Shown: positions 31,971 to 35,985 of the stretch, piece after piece | Position numbering within the stretch: position 1 is the first letter of the stretch | Layout of the letters: the number at the start of each line of letters is the position of its first letter | NCBI GenBank assembly: GCA_001797745.1 | Contig: MGQF01000050.1 | Coordinates: 77,226-113,210 of the forward strand | Source of the DNA: Deltaproteobacteria bacterium RBG_13_52_11 | GTDB taxonomy: Bacteria > Desulfobacterota > B13-G15 > RBG-16-54-18 | Length of the DNA: 35,985 nucleotides | Direction of reading: 5' to 3' | Program-made: the position numbers and the translations under genes | Notes under the pieces: generated by a model | Told to the model about the DNA's origin: nothing | What the model saw: the letters and a program-made list of their open reading frames with translations, nothing else | Database searches by the model: none

Positions 31971-31997
31971 AAAAAAAAGGGGGGTATGCCCCCCTTT
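31971..31997 (-). terminator. Intrinsic terminator after the BamD/LptA-like gene
   Basis: On the minus strand AAAGGGGGG and CCCCCCTTT form a 9-bp stem with a 4-base loop followed by a run of eight T. It ends the upstream lipoprotein transcript 20 bases before rimO. Confidence 0.85.
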
Positions 31998-32044
31998 ACG
32001 AATTTACTTTCATCATTAATGATCTTCTCACAACCCCTTTCCCT

Positions 32045-33265
32045 TCATTTTATATCTTCCCCCATTTTTTCAACCTTTTTCCCCTTGATCTCGATCCTGC
32101 CGGTATCCAAGTGGAGGGTAATCTCATCTCCCCTTGTCCACTCTCCAATGCCCCTTATCTTGGCATCCTCCGTCATCACCATAGTTTTCTCAGTTGGGGA
32201 CCAAACGGCCTTCTTGCAGAAGATTTCTTGTTCCCCACGTTCCACCACCACCTCATCCCTGGCCACCATCTCCCTAGGGACATTACCCGCATCCATGGTC
32301 AGCAGGAGGGACTCGGCACGAATCATAACCTCTTCCCCCAAGGCCACCACGTCGCCTGTGTATAAAATGGCATTTTTCTCGGGGATGTTTTTAGTACTTT
32401 TGGCGGTGATGCGAAAAGGAAGGTTTTCTCCCGCCTTTGCAAGAGTCCTGGACTCTCTCAAACCCACTTCCTCGCTCGCAGGCGAGGCAGCAATCACACC
32501 TTCGACCTTCAGGCTGGCCAGAAGCTTTCTACCCTCCTTGGCAAAGGGGCTTTGAGGATAATCCTGTACCAGTTGTGTTAAGGGGGGGAGTGCCTCAGGG
32601 TCCTTCTCCTGTTTGTGCAGGGCAAAGGCAAGGTAATAGAGGGCCTCATCATCTAGGCCGCAGGCGGGGTACTTCGCCAACGCTGAGGACGCCCTCTTCT
32701 CTGCAGCAGAGTATTTACCCTTGCGGAGATAGAAGTGGGCGATATAGAGCTCGTTCTCTGCCAGTCTCCGCTGACAGAATAAGATCTTCTCCTGTGCCTT
32801 CTGCGCGAAGATGGTATCAGGGTAATTCGCTACCACATTTTGAAAGGCGGTCAGGGCCCTTTCCGTGGCCTTCTGGTCCCGATCCTTCGTTAATACCTGC
32901 CGGTAATGGCAAAGCCCTAATTGATACTCCACATAGGGGATATCGGGATGAAAGGGGTGCTGCTTTTTGAACTCCATATATCTGGTGATGGCCTCGGGAT
33001 ATTCCTTCCGGAAGAAATAACAGTCTGCAATCCGGATATCCGCCTTAGGGGCATAGAGCTCATCAGAGGGGAAGTAGTCCTTTAATCGGGTGAAGACCTC
33101 TATGGCCTCTTTATATTTTCCGTCATTGAATAAGACTATGCCATTGGTGTAGAGTACGGCGGGGTCCTTAGGAGCGGATTGGATCTTCTTCTTGCCGGCG
33201 CAGCCGACGAGCAACAGGGAGCATATCAGTACCACCCCCATCAGCTGAAAATATTTTGCCTTCAT
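32045..33265 (-). CDS. Lipoprotein with BamD-like TPR region and LptA/OstA-like C-terminal domain
   Basis: A 406-residue probable outer-membrane lipoprotein: signal MKAKYFQLMGVVLICSLLLV ending in lipobox LVGC with C22 as the lipid site. Residues 35-250 form tetratricopeptide-type helices with BamD/YbgF spacing (GIVLFNDGKYKEAIEVFTRL, YPDTIFAQKAQEKI, LVQDYPQSPFAKEGRKLL). From about 280 to 395 the sequence turns to short beta strands (ITAKSTKNIPEKNAILYTGD, VMIRAESLLLTM, DEVVVERGEQEIFCKKAVWS) typical of the LptA/OstA beta-jellyroll. ATG 33265 is chosen over an in-frame TTG at 33283 because AAGGGGG is eight bases upstream. The two halves are normally separate proteins of outer-membrane protein insertion and lipopolysaccharide transport. 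Confidence 0.8.
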   Translation of the reverse strand: MKAKYFQLMGVVLICSLLLVGCAGKKKIQSAPKDPAVLYTNGIVLFNDGKYKEAIEVFTRLKDYFPSDELYAPKADIRIADCYFFRKEYPEAITRYMEFKKQHPFHPDIPYVEYQLGLCHYRQVLTKDRDQKATERALTAFQNVVANYPDTIFAQKAQEKILFCQRRLAENELYIAHFYLRKGKYSAAEKRASSALAKYPACGLDDEALYYLAFALHKQEKDPEALPPLTQLVQDYPQSPFAKEGRKLLASLKVEGVIAASPASEEVGLRESRTLAKAGENLPFRITAKSTKNIPEKNAILYTGDVVALGEEVMIRAESLLLTMDAGNVPREMVARDEVVVERGEQEIFCKKAVWSPTEKTMVMTEDAKIRGIGEWTRGDEITLHLDTGRIEIKGKKVEKMGEDIK

Positions 33266-33325
33266 ATCATCATCCCCCTTCAATGCTGTATTCTATCATA
33301 TACAAAAATACCGTTTCCGTCAACA

Positions 33326-33883
33326 TTATAAGTCCAGCTGTTCACTGATCCCCTGCATGGCCTTGAGGCTCAGCTCGGCGAATTCCTCCAGGCTCAGGCC
33401 GAGCTTTTCGCACTCTCTAATGGCATCTCTGCGCACCCGTCGAGCAAAGCCCTTTTCCTTCATCCTCTTCACTATTGAAGAGGGTTTGACGCTGATTATC
33501 TTCTTGTCGGGATAGACCAGCGTGGTGGCCACGATTAAACCGGTGATGGACTCCGCACAGGTAATGGCAAAATGCAAGGGTTTCTCCCGTCTCATATGTA
33601 ATGCCTCGGCATTGTGGGCCTTGATGGCATCAATGATATCCTCCTTAACCCCCTTTTCCCGGAGGATCTCCTCGGTTCTCAGGGTATGACGGACAGGATC
33701 TTCCTTGGTCTCATCATAATCCAAATCATGGAGGAGACCGACGATTCCCCATCTATCGGGTTCATGACCCAACCGCTTTGCCAGGGCCTGCATCACCGCC
33801 TCAGTGGCTAAGGAGTGTTTGATGAGGACTTCCTCTTTACAATAATCCCTCAGCACATCAAAGGCCTCTTCTCGATTGATCAT
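33326..33883 (-). CDS. HD domain protein
   Basis: A 185-residue protein with an HD metal-phosphohydrolase core: H23 (IKHSLATEAVM), LLHDLDYD near residues 50-57 holding the HD pair, and a following KAHNAEA histidine near residue 89. AGGGGGT precedes the ATG. The small size and the EPDRWGIVGLLHDLDYDETK pattern fit the HDIG-type hydrolases of unknown nucleotide substrate found widely in bacteria. It lies 60 bp upstream of the BamD/LptA-like gene on the same strand. Confidence 0.88.
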   Translation of the reverse strand: MINREEAFDVLRDYCKEEVLIKHSLATEAVMQALAKRLGHEPDRWGIVGLLHDLDYDETKEDPVRHTLRTEEILREKGVKEDIIDAIKAHNAEALHMRREKPLHFAITCAESITGLIVATTLVYPDKKIISVKPSSIVKRMKEKGFARRVRRDAIRECEKLGLSLEEFAELSLKAMQGISEQLDL

Positions 33884-33958
33884 CGCAACCCCCTGTGGAT
33901 CTTCGCTAACAAAAAACCATAGACGCTCAAAATAGTCAAGTTTTAGATCAGTTTTCCC

Positions 33959-33987
33959 TTGAAAAATTCTTTCGATACCTTTATCTT
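33959..33987 (+). promoter_or_regulatory. Probable promoter of the FabF-like gene
   Basis: TTGAAA (33959-33964), 17 bases, TATCTT (33982-33987), about 42 bases before the ATG. Confidence 0.5.
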
Positions 33988-34029
33988 AAAGTTGATTTAT
34001 CCTTGCTATCGAAAAAGGAATATCCTTTC

Positions 34030-35322
34030 ATGCAGAAAAAGAGGGTTGTTATAACGGGGTTAGGCGCGGTCACCCCCATAGGAATCGGAAAGGAACCGTA
34101 TTGGCGGGCCCTCATGGAGGGGAAAACGGGGGTGGGTCGGGTCGAATTTCCCAATTTTGATATGGAGCAGTTCAGAACGAGGATCGGAGCGCAGATAAAA
34201 GACTTCTCCCTTCATGATTACCTTCCCTTTCATAAGGGTGACCGACACGTGGGTCGGGCCTCCCAATTTGCCCTCGTGGGGGCCAAGTTGGCCCTGGAGG
34301 ACGCAGAGATACAGCTCCTGCCCCGAGAGGGGGTGGAGGGAAGATACGAGCTCAACCACTCCGATTCCTTCAAGATCGGGGCGATTCTGGGGGTGGCGGC
34401 TGAGAATATGGAGATCGTGGAGGGTTCTTACGATAATTTGTTAAAGCACGGGGGGCCCCGGAGGCTTACCCCCTTCGCCCTCCCCAATGTCTACACCAGT
34501 TCGGTGGCCTCCAACGTCACCGAGAGATTCGGAATTCGGGGGACTACGTATGTGGTCTCCTCAGCCTGTGCCTCGGCCAGCCACGCCATTGCCACCAGCT
34601 ACGACAGGATACAGGATGGTCCCGAGGAGATGGTCCTCACCGGCGGCGCTGATGCCTGCATTACTCCCCTCCCTTTTGGGGGGTTCATCGCCCTGCGTGC
34701 CATGTCCACCCGCAACGACGAGCCGCAGAAGGCCTGCCGCCCCTTTGATCTGCACCGGGACGGCTTCGTCATGGGGGAAGGGGCAGGGATAATACTTTTG
34801 GAAGAGTTGAACCATGCCCTTAAGAGGGGGGCACCCATCTATGCCGAGCTCATCGGCTACGGCATGACCTCCGATGCCTTTCACATCGCCGAGCCGGACC
34901 CCTCGGCCATCTCGTTGTGCAGGGCCATCGAACAGGCCCTGGCAAAAGGAGGGATCGCCCCAGAAGAGATCGATTACATCAACCCCCATGGGACATCCAC
35001 CAAATTGAACGATGCCACCGAGACCAAGGCCATAAAAACGGTCTTTGGAGACTACGCCTATCAGATACCCATCAGCGCCACCAAGTCTATGACTGGACAC
35101 CTCCTCGGAGCAGCTGGCGGAGCGGAGGCTATCTGCACGACCCTCACTATCAAACGTGGAGTAATCCACCCTACCATCAACTATGAGTTCCCAGACCCTG
35201 AGTGCGATCTGGATTATGTCCCCGAAGGCCCTCGTGAGAAGGAGGTAAGAACAGCACTATCCATCTCTGCGGGGTTCGGGGGGGTCAACTGCGTACTCCT
35301 CTTCAAGGCCTTTGAATCGTAA
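34030..35322 (+). CDS. fabF: Beta-ketoacyl-ACP synthase II family protein (FabF-like)
   Basis: A 430-residue condensing enzyme. The catalytic triad is in place: C180 in SSACASASHA, H320 in NPHGTSTKLND and H357 in SMTGHLLGAAGG. It extends an acyl chain using malonyl-ACP. ATG 34030 is preferred to an in-frame TTG at 34003 because AAGGA lies about ten bases upstream and the protein then starts KKRVVITGLGAVTPIG as in FabF. An insertion of about 20 residues before GAILGVAAENMEIV and the segment FSLHDYLPFHKGDRHVGRAS make it slightly atypical, so a specialised (for example secondary lipid) role is possible. No acyl carrier protein gene is adjacent. Confidence 0.88.
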   Translation: MQKKRVVITGLGAVTPIGIGKEPYWRALMEGKTGVGRVEFPNFDMEQFRTRIGAQIKDFSLHDYLPFHKGDRHVGRASQFALVGAKLALEDAEIQLLPREGVEGRYELNHSDSFKIGAILGVAAENMEIVEGSYDNLLKHGGPRRLTPFALPNVYTSSVASNVTERFGIRGTTYVVSSACASASHAIATSYDRIQDGPEEMVLTGGADACITPLPFGGFIALRAMSTRNDEPQKACRPFDLHRDGFVMGEGAGIILLEELNHALKRGAPIYAELIGYGMTSDAFHIAEPDPSAISLCRAIEQALAKGGIAPEEIDYINPHGTSTKLNDATETKAIKTVFGDYAYQIPISATKSMTGHLLGAAGGAEAICTTLTIKRGVIHPTINYEFPDPECDLDYVPEGPREKEVRTALSISAGFGGVNCVLLFKAFES

Positions 35323-35324
35323 CT

Positions 35325-35921
35325 ATGCCTTGGGAAATTAAGGCCTCACTGCTCGCTATCATCCCCATCTTCGTCGCCATGGATGCTATAGGGGTCCTCC
35401 CCATCTTTACCTCCTTCACCGAGGAGATGAAGGGGAGAGAGAGGAAGCGGGTAGTGCGGGACTCCATCCTGACGGGTTTCGTGGTCAGCCTGGGGTTTCT
35501 CGCCGTGGGAAAGCTCATCTTTACAATCATCGGGGTTACTATCCCCGACTTTAAGGTGGCTGGCGGCATCATCCTGCTGGTCATCGCCATCCACGATCTG
35601 CTTTTCCCGGAAAAGAAGCGCGGAATAGCCGGGGAAACCGTGGGGTTCGTACCGTTGGGTGTGCCCCTGATCGTGGGCCCTGCCGTACTCACCACCATCC
35701 TCATCTCGGTGGATGCCTATGGATATATCTCTACCATCATCTCCCTGATCGTCAACCTCATCTTCGCCTGGTGGGTCTTTTCACGCGCCGACCTCTTGAT
35801 TCGCCTCCTGGGAGAGGGCGGGGCCAAGGGGTTGGCCAAGGTGGTCAGCCTGCTGCTGGCTGCCATTGCGGTGATGATGATAAGGAGGGGGATCATCGGC
35901 ATGATACAGGGAGGCATGTGA
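35325..35921 (+). CDS. marC: MarC family integral membrane protein
   Basis: A 198-residue protein with six hydrophobic helices of the MarC (UPF0056) family. Recognisable segments are IPIFVAMDAIGVLPIFTSFT at the N-terminus, FKVAGGIILLVIAIHDL near residues 76-92 and VPLGVPLIVGPAVLTTILI near 108. The molecular function is not established despite the historical name linked to multiple antibiotic resistance. It starts 2 bp after the ketosynthase stop and is probably co-translated. Confidence 0.93.
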   Translation: MPWEIKASLLAIIPIFVAMDAIGVLPIFTSFTEEMKGRERKRVVRDSILTGFVVSLGFLAVGKLIFTIIGVTIPDFKVAGGIILLVIAIHDLLFPEKKRGIAGETVGFVPLGVPLIVGPAVLTTILISVDAYGYISTIISLIVNLIFAWWVFSRADLLIRLLGEGGAKGLAKVVSLLLAAIAVMMIRRGIIGMIQGGM

Positions 35922-35925
35922 ACTG

Positions 35926-35985
35926 ATGGCTGCGAAGGTCTCTATCGCCAGATGCACCAAGTACGCCTATTCGCAGGTACTGGCG
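35926..35985 (+). CDS. Start of a probable DUF362 protein
   Basis: Only the first 20 codons are in the window: MAAKVSIARCTKYAYSQVLA. The opening KVSIARCTxY is typical of DUF362 proteins, which often also carry ferredoxin domains. GGGAGG lies ten bases upstream, within the end of marC, indicating one transcript. The identification rests on a short N-terminus. Confidence 0.55.
   Translation, partial: MAAKVSIARCTKYAYSQVLA

Noticed and set aside
1..35985. tRNA, rRNA, CRISPR arrays, integrases or intact insertion sequences
   Set aside because: None seen on either strand. The repeats present are inverted or dispersed pairs, not regularly spaced arrays.

Overview
The window looks like a chromosome segment of a strictly anaerobic, Gram-negative bacterium, most plausibly a Desulfobacterota (former Deltaproteobacteria) member of the syntrophic or aromatic-degrading kind. 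The reasons are a benzoyl-CoA-reductase-like gene set, a sodium-pumping decarboxylase, several TRAP and Liv-type uptake systems, outer-membrane assembly functions and a probable selenoprotein. No tRNA, rRNA, CRISPR array or intact insertion sequence was seen. The taxonomic assignment is inference from gene content only.

Left part (1-7223), mostly minus strand: the 3' end of a LVIVD-type beta-propeller gene, a TauE/SafE exporter, and a transport/catabolic operon reading dctP, dctQ, dctM, a small zinc-ribbon protein and a gamma-resorcylate-decarboxylase-like amidohydrolase. Large hairpins separate dctP from dctQ. Upstream lie a broken FAD_binding_2 gene and a TetR regulator whose stop codon overlaps the first codon of that remnant.

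Middle left (7224-19600), all minus strand: an IclR regulator with its own promoter and a perfect 17-bp palindrome, then a cyclase-family hydrolase, a cupin-like fragment, a BKACE enzyme, an SDR, a 3-hydroxyacyl-CoA-dehydrogenase-family enzyme, a complete branched-chain-type ABC importer (livK-G-F-H-M) and acetoacetyl-CoA synthetase. A coherent reading is import of an unknown compound, oxidation of a 3-hydroxy acid to a 3-keto acid, cleavage with acetyl-CoA to acetoacetate plus a new CoA ester, and activation of the acetoacetate. A 262-bp MITE-like element and two related solo ends sit in the intergenic regions.

Middle right (19600-29300), plus strand: an OsmC-family protein whose conserved cysteine position is an in-frame UGA followed by a SECIS-like hairpin, so probably a selenoprotein. 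Next is a TRAP dctQM pair without dctP, preceded by a near-perfect sigma-70 promoter, a structured leader and a 5-codon ORF that may be the stump of a deleted dctP. An OadG-like 43-residue protein and an OadB-type sodium pump follow. The last block has four genes: two BadF/BcrA-type ATPases flanking two 2-hydroxyacyl-CoA dehydratase/BcrB-BcrC-type subunits, which is the composition of a class I benzoyl-CoA reductase.

Right part (29300-35985) looks like ordinary chromosome: LapA-like, a DUF4124 plus retropepsin-type protease, RimO, a lipoprotein joining a BamD-like TPR region to an LptA/OstA-like domain, an HD-domain protein, a FabF-like ketosynthase, MarC and the start of a probable DUF362 gene.
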